A DNA stretch of 64,000 bases, taken from contig OY992537.1 in the NCBI GenBank assembly GCA_963921195.1, forward strand, positions 15,959,125-16,023,124, given 5' to 3'. This stretch comes from Pegoplata infirma. Its lineage: Eukaryota; Arthropoda; Insecta; Diptera; Anthomyiidae. Below, piece by piece: positions 53,780 through 64,000 of this stretch. Positions within the stretch are counted from its first letter, which is position 1, and the number at the start of each line of letters is the position of its first letter. The notes beneath the pieces were generated by a model, which ran no database searches, was not told the DNA's origin, and saw only the letters and a program-made list of their open reading frames with translations. The position numbers and the translations under genes are program-made.

Positions 53780-54965
53780 TGAGACCATGATATACCCCCA
53801 GTGGAAGTTGTTTATGCTATTCTACTCCCACTGCATCCAAGTACTGCGAAGTGCTGTTTAAGGGTGGGGAAGAGAAATTCCTCAAATGTCTTCGCGACTT
53901 TTGACAATACGAAGATCGGTCTGTAATATTTTCCTACGTTCTCGGCTTTCCCAAATTTGAGTATCCGAATCAATCTATACATTTTGCAGACATCATTTAT
54001 CACTAGAAAGGCAAATGCTTGAGCAACAGTAAGAAAATTTTGTTTGGGCTTTAGTATTTAATGCGTTTTGACGACTTTCGAACCACGAAATGTGGTGCTT
54101 TCGGAATGCATGCAGATATGCTGGTGCTGGGGGGGGGGGGGGGATAACTGTTGCCTCAAATGTTTTTGCGACTGGTGACAGCAAGAATATCGAACCGTAC
54201 AATTCCCTAGTTTAAGTATCGCTATTACTCTAACCATTTTGTATACATCGGGTATCACTAGAGTAGCCATTGAAAAATCCAAAAGAACCAACAACATGTG
54301 GTTCTTTTGAAATCCAGCTGGGTTTTTCTGTAAGAGGCTGGGAAGAAGAGTTCCTCAAGTGTCTTCTCGACTGGTGACAATAAGGAGATCGGTCTGTAAG
54401 ATTCTCCTTGGTTCTCGGCTTTTTCCCTAGTTTGTATATCGGGACACTCTACCAATTTTCCAAACATCGGGCATCACCGTCGGGGTTTTAATGTTTAGTG
54501 TGTTTCAACGATTTACGATCCACAAAATGTGTTGTTGTGAAGTGCTGTTGTAGGGTGGGGTGGAGAAGTACCTTACATGTCTTCGTGAGTAGTGACAACA
54601 AGAACATAGTTCTGTACGATTTTTCTAGGTTATCGGCTTTGCCAAGTTTGACTATCAGGATCACTCTACCCATTTTCCAGACATTGGGTATCATTAGGAA
54701 AGAAAGTGATTATGCATCAGGAAATTTCGTTAGAGCTTTGGTCTTTCGGTGTTTCGACGACATACGAACCAATATGGAGCTTTTGAAATGCATGCAGATA
54801 TAGAGTAGAAGTGCTTCAAATGTCTTCGTGACTGGTGACAATAAGGAGATCGATCTGTACAATTATCCTTGCTTCGCGGTTTTCCTTAGTTTGAGTATCG
54901 GGATTTCTCTACCCATCTTGCAGACTTCTGGTATCACTGGTGTAGCCACTGACTAATCGATTGAT
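53780..54965 (-). repeat. Five tandem copies of a jockey-type RT segment
   Basis: On the minus strand each unit encodes a degenerate block of the RT N-terminal motifs: a VCKMxRVIxILKxGK pattern followed by SYRPISLLSPVxKTxE and FPTLxQHF. The copies centre on TGACAA-type anchor words at about 53900, 54175, 54370, 54590 and 54830, so the period varies from roughly 195 to 275 bp. Flanking text in each unit (TTTCGTGGTTCG, CTGCATGCATT) repeats too, so the unit was copied as DNA after insertion. None has an intact frame. A G12-run lies at 54129. Confidence 0.8.
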
Positions 54966-54969
54966 TCAA

Positions 54970-56000
54970 CATCAGAACCAAAAATTTTTCAGGGCTTTGG
55001 AGTTTTTCTACGACCTTTGATCCACGAAATATACGAATTATACTAAGATGTCTAAATTATATCGCGCACTAAGGTTGAGCTACTTAGAAGCTTTAGCCAT
55101 TTTAAATATAGATTTATAAATGTCAACGCCTGAAAGGTATTTTTTGACAGTCCCATCGGCAGCTAGAAGCAAGGATGACTGAAAACAAAGTGCGGGTAAA
55201 AGTAAAAGAAGATTTTTTGAAATTTGTCTTTTGAATCTCGAGAAACATGCAGACGTCAGAGGAGTTTGGAAACGAAAACTGCATTAGGCCACTAAACTAC
55301 CACAGGTTAAAATATTATGACAACAAAAATTAAGTAAGTACCCCTTCCGAAACTCCATGTGTCTGCTCCTGTTTTTCTTTCCAAAAAATAAGCTACCGAT
55401 TTTCAATTTGGGTGGATTAAGAAAGTTACTTTTTTCAGTTTTACAATTATATCGCAAGCTCAAGTGTTCGTGGCTTTTTAAACTAGATTATCTCCTTCTA
55501 AACACTCTTTATCTCTGTATAATCATATTTAAAAAACTTGGTATAAGCACATACACGAGTACATCTTTGATGTAATTAAATCATAAATGTTTAATAATAA
55601 TTTTATCATTTGACAAATCTTGTTGTTTGTTACTGTAAATGTTTTATAATATCCCTGACTGACACGTGACCGTCAAAGTAAACAACACGGATTTTTGTCA
55701 CCAGTAACGAAAAAAAAAAACAGAAACAACAACATAAACACGTAATTATCCATAAATACGTGTTTATTTGTTAAACACCATCATCATCGTCATCCCCCCA
55801 ATTCAGTTTTAACTCATCTGTATTAATATGATGTTTCCTGCTTTACCGCTTCAATAAGACTACGGCAAAAATGGCAAGATGGGGTGGTAAAATCACAAGC
55901 TCTTATGCACTAGCGGTATAAGGTGTAGTATTAGGGTGGTTAATATTTTAAGCAAGGGACACCCTGCACAAAAAAAAAATTGTTTGTATTGTTGACACAT
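54970..56000. other. No gene recognised
   Basis: Mixed sequence with short frames only. A lone ATTAGGGTGG at about 55932 resembles the end seen at 27925, but no partner was found. Confidence 0.45.
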
Positions 56001-56009
56001 TTTTAGTTG

Positions 56010-56128
56010 AAACGGTGTTGTATTAACAAACAATTGAATTGTATTCACAAATTGTATTGTTGAATAAAAATCAATTATTTTCTTTGTCAATACAGTTAAA
56101 TTGTTTGTTAATACAACAACGTTTTAAC
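56010..56128. mobile_element. Short inverted repeat, MITE-like
   Basis: AACGGTGTTGTATTAACAAA and its complement TTTGTTAATACAACAACGTT bracket a centre containing AATTGTATT words. Ends and target duplication are not defined. Confidence 0.5.
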
Positions 56129-56317
56129 TGAACATGAGCCAAAAATCAGTTTTTTTCTTTGTTTAAAATTTAATACGATGTTGATGAAATTTTTCAGGGA
56201 AGTTTACGGATTCAAAAAAAGGTACACATTTCGATGAGTTTTACAAGGAATGACAAAGTGGTCCGTACTGTGGGTATTGAAGGATATAAAACCCTATGTT
56301 TTTAATCAGTCTTACTC

Positions 56318-57512
56318 ACTTGGAAGTGATATTTAACATTCAGCCGTGTATATCTACATCAAGAGCACAGCGCCAAAATTGGCTCTCAGGTTAAGAGAGT
56401 CGCAAATGCTTAAGCAACGTTCTTGGGGACATTAAACCATATTAAGTACGGTAGGCGAAACGGAACTGGAACAGAAAACCGACTATATCTCACCACAAAC
56501 GAACTTTGACAGAACATTCGAAGTCCAAATACCAACTAGGGAAGACTGGGCAGCAAAATCTGTATAACCGAGAATGCGATCTTAATCTTTAAGGACGAAT
56601 TAAAGATGGAGATGGGTAAGGGTTCGGGAGTATACACTGAATGCTTCAAAATCGTTGCCTAATTGGGACTTCCGAAAAAGTGTAGCTTTTTCTTTTTTGA
56701 TAAAGACGCGCAGACGGTTATGAAAAGGGACCTTCGTCCTTGCACCATTAACATTTTCGTGGATAGTCTTGCAGCTCTGAAGACGAAGGAATAAAAAAAT
56801 GTAAAATCGTGAATCGTTAGGAATTGTATGCAATCCCTTCGTTGAATCAGTCAGCACACAGTCAAGCTAATCTTGGTCCGTGGACATTGTGGGGTCGCTG
56901 GGAACGAATTGGCTTGTGAATGTGCGATAAATGGCTCTTAATCGGTGGAAGAACGGGTGGAACCTTAATCTCGGTTCGTATAGCGGAATTGATGAACGAA
57001 ATTGATAGGATATCCCAGAATAGAATGAAGGATAGGTTAATATTTTCATCACTGTCTACGTGCAGGATATCGGGAACCCTGTGGCCACTGCTAAATTTTA
57101 ACAGGACAAAAAGTATTCTTACTTTTGCAAAAGGGCGGTTATCATTAGTGGATGTACTTACAGGACACTGTATAATTGGGCAAATGGCCGTGCGTTTTGA
57201 AGTTTCTGATAGGGGCATTTATAGTTGTGGGCAACTGGAGGTGGAGGAGTCAGTGAAGCACTTGTTGTGTGAATTTCCAGGCCTGATGAGAAGCCGCCCT
57301 AAGATTTTTTGATGACCTGGATTGCCTTAACGGTGTCTGATTGACGTCTCTAGCAGAATACCTTAGGGAATCGGGGTAGCTTAAGAAGTAGAACTTTGTA
57401 TCAGGGGGAGTAGGGAAATAACACTTAAAGGAATCACAATGGGCCTTATGGCCCAAAAATGAATTCGCCAAATGACGAACACCCTTCAACCAACCAACCT
57501 AACCTAATCAGT
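56318..57512 (+). pseudogene. Dead LINE (RNase H to 3' tail), family 2
   Basis: Collinear with 49.8-50.75 kb: AGAGCACAGCGCCAAAATTG, CCAAATACCAACTA, TCGTGGATAGTCTTGCAGCT (DSLAAL of RNase H) and CATTGTGGGGTCGCTGGGAA (GHCGVAGNELA). A longer frame at 56920-57312 encodes RLSLVDVLTGHCIIGQMAV and a knuckle-like SCGQLEVEESVKHLLCEF. The 3' UTR ends CCAACCAACCTAACCTAA. The RT part is absent. Confidence 0.85.
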
Positions 57513-57995
57513 CTTAACATTTTGTCTCTCCCTTGGATAAATCCAACATCTTCAATTTATGAACCCCCCTATTCTTGTACTTATAATTTGACTGCTTTGG
57601 CACAAGTTTGTTGGTGCTATTTCCTTTTTTTTGCAGTACGAGTATGTAAACAATTTGGCCCCTTTTTGTGCCAACGTGTGTATGTGTGTAAAGTTTTCTG
57701 AACAAAAAAGCTGGCTTCTTTACAAAATTTTTGCTTTGTTACTGTTTTCACTCACTACACTTCAAGTACGTTTTGTTGTTGTTGTTTTTTCTATTTCTGC
57801 TGCTTGGGTTTTCAACATCATCATCATTTCAGTTGGAAAATTGTTGTGTTGTCGTAACTTTAGCATATTGTATTTTTGTATCTTAAAGTCCTTAACAAGC
57901 AATAAATACACTTGATGGTAAAAAAGCAATACAAGTACAAAAAAAAAAAATAACAAAACATAGATACAAAAACATCGTTTGATTTGTTTTTAAAG
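57513..57995. other. No gene recognised
   Basis: A 94-codon frame at 57631-57915 is hydrophobic and Cys/Val/Phe-rich, with its antisense also open. There is no recognisable motif. Confidence 0.45.
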
Positions 57996-57999
57996 CCTA

Positions 58000-58150
58000 A
58001 CGAGGGAAGGTATCCTGAAAGTTAAATTTTGATTTTCTTGGAATTAAAAAAATCATTAGAACCTGGATTTTTTTTAGCGATAAAATTAAGCGGCATGTCA
58101 CAGATTGAATTCCGTTGGGATTTGAAAATAGTGGTTTCATTCCGGAAATG
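58000..58150. mobile_element. Family-P fragment
   Basis: GCGGCATGTCACAGATTGAA and GGGATTTGAAAATAGTGGTT parallel the 38105-38160 text. The ATTTCCGG / CCGGAAAT pair at 58140-58165 is a short palindrome. Boundaries are unclear. Confidence 0.4.
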
Positions 58151-58339
58151 AATGAACATTTCCGGTATAAACATATCATCCGCATGTACAAAATCCCTGT
58201 GCAACAACTGCACGTCTGGAGGCTATGTTTGCAGCCCCAACACCAGTATCGGATGCTTTGGTACAATCAGCAATTCATCTTTAACAAAACCTGATAACCG
58301 AAAACGTATCTGCAAGAAAAAAAAAACGATTTAAAAACG

Positions 58340-58884
58340 ATGGCCTTTGGCATAAAAACAAGGACACGAATTGGAACATAGAATGTTTTGCCGCTCTCGA
58401 AAACATCTCTCTTGGCACCGGTCTGCAAAGAATTTAACGCCTATAAACTTACAATGCTCAGATTGTTCGACACACGTTGGTAAGATTCAGCTAAATTTAG
58501 TTACCCTTCTCTATTCCGGGAACTCAAGTGATGAACCTCGATCCAGTGAGACGGGCATCTTATTGTCACACCTGGCGAAAAAAGCCTCGAATACATGTTT
58601 AGACAGAATTAAAACACCAAGACTGCGTACTCGAGCCCGCAATTTCACATATATACAATGCTAAGCAACAGAAACAGCCGAGCTATTCACAAAGAAATGG
58701 TTTTATAGGATACATAAAGTAACATCGGTTTCTCGTAACAAAATGGTGGCCGATATCGCAAGTGATCATCATTTGGTACTCGCATCTATCAGCATAAAAA
58801 TCGATTCTATCAAAAACAACAAAAGATACAGAAGTTATCGATATAACTTTGGTTTCAAGTACGGACTCGGTTACAATTTCAGAC
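58340..58884 (+). pseudogene. RTE-type LINE endonuclease relic
   Basis: Across frames the text encodes KTRTRIGT then (after a stop where Trp is expected) NV. EFNAYKLTMLRLF and DTRW follow, then LLYSGNSSDEPRSSETGILL, ARNFTYIQCYA and SDHHLVLASISIKI. These are the ordered motifs of the RTE-clade AP endonuclease (GTWNVRTL, ETRW, LLYSG, IQCYAPT, SDHHL), recognised from memory. Stops and frameshifts break it. It is cut off on the right by the insertion at 58887. Confidence 0.75.
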
Positions 58885-59095
58885 TACACAGAAAATAATA
58901 TCGTGATTTTTTTTTTAATTAAAAATGGATTTGATATTAAATTTAACTTCAATTAAACATTTTAATTGATTCAATTAATGTTTTAATTGAATTCTTAACT
59001 TTACTGAAAATAAAAATAAAATAAACAAACGAAACCGGTTTTATATGCGACTGGTTCCATTTAAAATAGCATAGGCAATCAGCCGATGGTGGTTC

Positions 59096-61186
59096 AATTT
59101 ATCCAAAAATTAACATATCCATTCTTCTGATTTTTATTGAATTTCGGTTTTTGTTATTTAGTCGAAATTGTGAATGGTTCGCGTTTTATCGCTGTTCAAA
59201 GTTGGTATTTTGCCACAATTTTATGAGAAATACATAATGTTTAAATGATCGTATCTTTGGAACGCATCATCCGATTATCAGGAAATAAAGCGCAAAATAA
59301 TAGTTATCTCCTGTACTTAAAATAGAATTTTGAAAAAGGATAAGATGCTTAGCAAAAAGGATATTGAAATTAAAAAATGTCCTTGATTTGCAAATATTTC
59401 AAAATGCGGATCTTTAATTTTCCTTAATTTGTTTGCACATATAGCCCAAAATGTACTTAACAACATATGCAAATCCCAAATTGGGGTGATAAGCGGTTTA
59501 ATTATAAACGCGGTTTCATGAAACGCCTTATTTATTTTTGTTAATAACTCTCGTTTACAAATGAAAAACAATTTCTGTGCACTAACCGCGAATAATTTTT
59601 TTATATGTATTTTTGATCGCTAAACTCAAAAATTTCATTAAAACAACATTTCGCGAATACAGTTTTGTCAAATGAATTTTTTAGCGTTTTTTGAGGTATT
59701 TTAACTATTTTCCTTATATCTTAAGTTCTGTTTATCTGATCTTCTCGCAATAAAAACCAAACTAAAGATAATCAAATTTCCAACAAATCCTACATTCATC
59801 ATTTTTTCATCAGTTCATTGCTTTACGCGCAAATAACTTTTTTAGCGTTATTTGGAGGTATTTTGACTATTTTTCTTATATCTTGAGTTCTGTTCATCTG
59901 ATCTTTTCGCAATAAGAACCAAATTAAAGACAATCAAATTTCCAACAAATCCTTCATTCATTATTTTTATATCAGTTCATAACTTTGCGCGCAATAGGCA
60001 AACAAGGAAAAACTATTTTTTTATTAACAAAGCTCATTTTTTAAACATTTTTGAAACAGAAATTGTAAAAAATTATCATTTTTTTTTTGTATTTTATCAT
60101 GTACATTCATAAAATTTGTGATAACTTCGGAGTAAACCTATAGATTTTCATCAAATCAACTTTATTATATTTCTAAATGTTCAGGCTTTGCAGATAAATA
60201 AAAAGATGTAATTAATTGCAAAGATTTCTATTTCTTAAACTTTTTTTTAAATGATTTGTTAATCAAAAAACTTATTTTAGTCATATGTTTGCCTATTGAA
60301 CGGAAAGCTTTGAACTGATAAATGATGAATGTAGGATTTGTTGGAAATTTGATTGTCTTTAATTTGGTTCTTATTTCGGAAGGATCAGATAAACGTAACT
60401 CAAGATATAAGAAAAATAGTCAAAATACCTCTAAATAACGCTAAAAAATTTGTTTGCGCGTAAAGCTATGAACTGATGAAAAAAATGATGAATGTAGGAT
60501 ATGTTGGAAATTTGATTGTCTTTAGTTTGGTTTTTATTGCGAGAAGATCAGATAAACAGAACTTAAGATTTAAGCAAAATAGTAAAAATACCTAAAAAAA
60601 ACGTTAAAAAATTAATTAAACAAAAATGTATTCGCGAAATGTCGTTTTAATGAAATTTTTGAGTTTAGCGATCCAAAATACATACAAAAAAATTATTCGC
60701 GGTTAGTGCGCAGAAATTGTTTTTCATTTGTAAACAAGAATTATTAACAAAAATCAATAAGTCGTTTCATGTAACCACGTTCATAAACAAACCGCTTATC
60801 ACCCCAATTTGGGATTTGCATATGTTGTTAAGTACATTTTGGGCTATATGTGCAAAAAAATATAGGAAAATTAAAGATACGCATTTTTAGATATTTGCAA
60901 ATTAAGGACATTTTTTTAAATTCAATATCCTTTTTGCAAAACATCCTATCCTTTTTCAAAATTCTATTTTAAGTACAGGGCATAACCATTATTTTGCGCT
61001 TTATTTCGTGGCAATCGGATGATGCGTTCCAAAGATATGATCATTTAAACATTGTGTATTTATCATACAATTGTTGCAAAACACCAACTTTGAACAGCGA
61101 TAAAACGCGAACCATTCACAATTTTTACTTAATAACAAAAACCGAAATTCAACAAAAATCAGAAGAACATACATACCAATTTTTAA
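59096..61186. repeat. 2.1-kb foldback palindrome with duplicated arm segments
   Basis: The left-arm text (TTCTTCTGATTTTTATTGAA, GCGTTTTATCGCTGTTCAAA, CCCAAATTGGGGTGATAAGC, ACTAACCGCGAATAATTTTT) reappears complemented in the right arm around a centre near 60146. Inside each arm a block of about 163 bp is doubled (TCAAATTTCCAACAAATCCT at about 59780 and 59935, and its complement twice on the right). The centre (about 60035-60255) is unpaired. The two arms differ at scattered sites and have no coding motif. Confidence 0.88.
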
Positions 61187-61353
61187 GACGATTAAAATAG
61201 GTAAGGCAGAAAAAGTGTTTTTTTGTAGTCAAAAATTTTGGAATTCTTCATGCTTTAGTGTTAGTAGCAAATGAAAAAATAAAATGCAAAAAACAACAAA
61301 AAAAAACTTTTGAACTATTGTTTTGTATATTTTGGTGGTAGCAGCCAATGAAT

Positions 61354-62211
61354 CAGTGTTGCCACCAACAAAATCGTAAATTACACATGGGTCATGCCAA
61401 AATTACACATGAAATCACGAATTACACATGGATCATGCCAAAATTACACATGAAATTACACATGTCATGCTTTTTTAAAAACGTTTTTTTTTTGTAAATA
61501 TTCAAAATATAACGGTTAACCAAAGTCTGGTTTTTACTGCTCAAAAAACCTACGACTTATTTTTTTTTTAAGTCAAATCAGAAGAAAATCTCAAAAACAG
61601 AAAAAAAAGTAGTATATTGATTTCAGCTGAAAATCTGCTCAAAAAAATTTTAAGCATAAACAATAACAAAAGTATTGCTAAATTTTAAAGACAAAAAACG
61701 GCAGAAAAGGTTGCTTATTTCACAGAAACAGTTTGTTGTATTTTTTCTTTTTTTCAAATCGTCAATTTTTTTTTTTAATAAAATTTAGAAAAATACTTAT
61801 GATAACTAAGTATTTTTGTAAAATTTGCAAAATAGTCTGCTATTTTTAAATTTTTACAATTTTAAATCGTTAAAATTTCACGAAATAAAAAAAAATTCTG
61901 TAAAATTTTAAAATAATTAGCTGAAATGTTCACAAAAATAATTTTATAAACTCAACAAACAAAATCAGCAAAATAATTAAAAAACTTCTGTTTTTTTTTA
62001 AATTGAATGACAGAGATTTTCGTTAAAATATCCATTTCTGCAGAAAAATCTGCTAAAAGTTTTGTTAAAACAAATTATGAAAAAAAATGCTCCAAAAAGT
62101 AAAAATTTCAAATTACACATGAATTACACATGAAGACAATTACACGTGGGCTACACATGAAAAAAAAAATTACACATGATATGTGTAATTACACATGAGG
62201 TGGCAACACTG
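61354..62211. mobile_element. hAT-type MITE, CAGTGTTGCCACC ends, exact 8-bp TSD
   Basis: The perfect 13-bp inverted ends CAGTGTTGCCACC (61354-61366) and GGTGGCAACACTG (62199-62211) are flanked by CAATGAAT (61346-61353, 62212-62219). Subterminal repeats of ATTACACATG occur at both sides (61380-61465, 62100-62195). The middle shares AAATCTGCT/AGCAGATT-type text with the family-C MITE. No transposase is present. Confidence 0.95.
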
Positions 62212-62886
62212 CAATGAATACATGAAAGCAACAAAAAAATTTAGTTTTATTGTTTTCTTTAAGGCGAGCGGTCGTTGCGGATAAATTGTTTTGATAATAA
62301 AATGTGTACAGTTGTGTTTTGCACATTGAAATATAATACAATTTTTTTTTGATTCAACTTTACTAAGGCGACAAAAATGCATGCAATAACAAGATTTAAA
62401 AATAAAAATGTAATTTTAAATAGTTATTGATATTTTAAAATACTACTATAATGTTTCTATGCAAAACTATACCAAGTGTTTATATTTAATAAAGAAAATA
62501 AATTTCTTAATAATGTAAAACAAAAACATTCTATGTTTATTTATTTTTAGGCATTTTTTGAAGTTCAACTTTTAAAATTAAATTGAGTTTTGGTCTTTTT
62601 TCAATTAAAAATTTTATGTGAATCAATAAATCTATATTATTGATTTTCAATTTTATATTAATTTTTTTTATATATTTATTTAATTACAATTTTAATTGGT
62701 TTTCCATTTTATTTTCAATTAAAACTTTAATTGATTCAATTAACAATTTAATTAAGTTTTAAAACTGTTTTCAAACAAAATGAGTAATTAATATGCGCAT
62801 TTTCGTGATACGTCCGAAATCAATTAATTTTTTAATTGAATCAACGAATTTCGTAATTGAAATTCATTTTTATTTTTTTCTGTGTA

Positions 62887-63594
62887 AAGAGAAACTAACG
62901 AATGCTCTTTCTCGGATCATTACTGGATACTCTTCAACAATGATCTCTCGATGGAGAATAGGATACCTGATAAGAACCCCAAGAGAACGAACTGGGTTAA
63001 ATTCCTAACTAACAACTTAACAACGTCAAAATATCATTAATTCTTAAGGCCCTACAAAATACAGGTACGGACACACAGATTACTCTATGGACGGGGAACA
63101 TGGTGAATAGCAGGTTAGTTACTCGAAGATAGATGATGATGAAGATAGGAAAGTAATTACAAGGGGAACTCCACAAGGCGGAGTGATCTCTCCTTTTCTG
63201 TGAAATCTTGAAATAAATGATATCCTCGAGTCACTCAATGGAATTGGTATCAAGGTGGTTTCCTATGCTGATGACGTTGTGATCCTAATCAAATGTAAGT
63301 TTTACCAACGATTAGCGAACTCATGGAAACAGCGCTTTAAGATACTCTGAACGTGGGCAAAGGACAACAGTCTGGGAGCTAATTCTGCCAAAGCCGAACT
63401 CGTCTTGTTCACAAAAAGGACTAAGATAGACAGGTTTGTTCTTCCCAAATTAGATGAAATCACCCTGGAACTATCTTTCTTGAAAAAAGGATTACATAGG
63501 AAAGGATGAAAAAGTCGTTATGAGCTTTTTGCAACTTTCGGAAGAAGGTGCGGTCTAAAACCGTATATTATCCACTGGATGTATGGTGTGATAA
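62887..63594 (+). pseudogene. Dead LINE RT fragment, family 2
   Basis: It carries a TRGTPQGGVISPFL motif near 63155, interrupted by a stop, then a VVSYADDVVILIK motif near 63260, NSAKAELVLFTKR near 63390, and the AAGGTGCGGTCTAAAACCG text shared with 49.6 kb. The YADD catalytic motif is kept but frames shift around it. It is interrupted on the right by a family-O copy. Confidence 0.82.
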
Positions 63595-64000
63595 CACTGT
63601 GACACAATTAAAGGGTCATTTCTTAGGGCCTCAACCAAACCAATACAGTTTAAAAGTACTTGTATGTAGTAGTTAAATCCCCAATGGGTTTTGCTTTGTA
63701 ACGTCTCAAATTTTTTTTATAGACCCCTGAATTTTTCAGTTTTATTTTAAAGGCGTTTGAAAAAAGTCGAAAAAAAATATGTAACTGTCCTTTTAAGCTT
63801 AAAATAGTGTTTGGATGTCTGCCATCGAATTTGATGGGGATTTTTTTTTTCTAGAATGTATTAACCCTCTATCTGCCGTATTTATTGGTCATTTAAGTAC
63901 ATTTCTTAAGAAATGGCTCAAAAGTCTACTAAAACTTAAAATGTTCTACAAATATGTTCTGCAAAAAATTTCACTAGGGGTTACTGAAGGCAGAAAGTTC
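63595..64000 (+). mobile_element. Family-O element, left part, running off the window
   Basis: CACTGTGACACAATTAAAGG matches the complemented right end of the 45590-47195 element. Phrases TATAGACCCCTGAA, AAAGGCGTTTGAAAA, GATGTCTGCCATCGAATT and AACCCTCTATCTGCCG follow that element's order. The other end is beyond the window. Confidence 0.6.

Larger units (their letters stand above)
58887..62884. mobile_element. Composite TIR element, CACAGAAA ends and TA duplication
   Basis: The ends CACAGAAAATAATATCGTG and TTTTATTTTTTTCTGTG are flanked by TA (58885-58886, 62885-62886). Subterminal zones (58905-59020 and 62560-62870) are packed with AATTGATTCAATTAA words. The ends match those of the family-B MITEs although the interior differs. 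Two further elements sit inside: the foldback at 59096-61186 and the hAT MITE at 61354-62211. Confidence 0.8.

Overview
This window looks like transposon-rich intergenic or heterochromatic DNA from a fly, most likely a calyptrate dipteran (blow-fly or house-fly relatives). This is inferred from the strong A+T richness, a repeat family with mini-me/INE-1-like architecture (a (TA)n tract, a (GTCY)n tract and a hairpin-bearing terminus), and several RNase H-bearing non-LTR retrotransposons of insect type. I recognise no host protein-coding gene and no rRNA gene. The only RNA-gene-like sequence is a tRNA-like relic inside a small transposon.

The only long intact coding sequence is at the left edge (1-4506, + strand). 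It is the 3' part of ORF1 and a complete-looking ORF2 (endonuclease, reverse transcriptase, RNase H, CCHC) of a non-LTR retrotransposon ending in a (CCTAA)n tail. Broken relatives lie at 13.9-14.4, 31.9-33.9 (-), 34.1-36.2 (-), 49.6-51.6, 52.6-53.6 (both strands), 56.3-57.5 and 62.9-63.6 kb. At least four of these other copies also end in TAACC-like tails. A jockey-type reverse transcriptase segment is multiplied into five tandem pieces at 53.8-55.0 kb, and an RTE-type endonuclease relic lies at 58.3-58.9 kb.

Most of the rest is nested non-autonomous DNA transposons. Reading the flanks gives exact 8-bp target duplications (hAT type) for elements at 6188-9579, 7345-7606, 16360-17962, 25100-26900, 40013-40804 and 61354-62211, and a one-mismatch case at 27926-30748. 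Elements with CAC-type inverted ends and TA duplications lie at 12369-13026, 13286-13832, 14387-15768, 35104-35763 and 58887-62884. An element at 29237-29797 has a TTA duplication. Kilobase-scale foldback palindromes lie at 42163-44304 and about 59096-61186, with smaller ones at 20177-20954, 11209-12025 and 45590-47195.

Two minisatellites are built of hairpin-forming units: 35 bp at 28.9-30.3 and 39.2-41.0 kb, and 22 bp at 35.3-35.5 kb. An exact 179-bp tandem duplication crosses the edge of a hAT element at 39721-40078. A roughly 1-kb T-rich array lies at 23.3-24.3 kb. The insertion order can often be read directly, for example two MITEs inside a dead LINE at 34-36 kb. The elements do not form a pathway. 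The window is best read as a layered record of transposition, with the 1-4506 LINE as the one possibly active machine.
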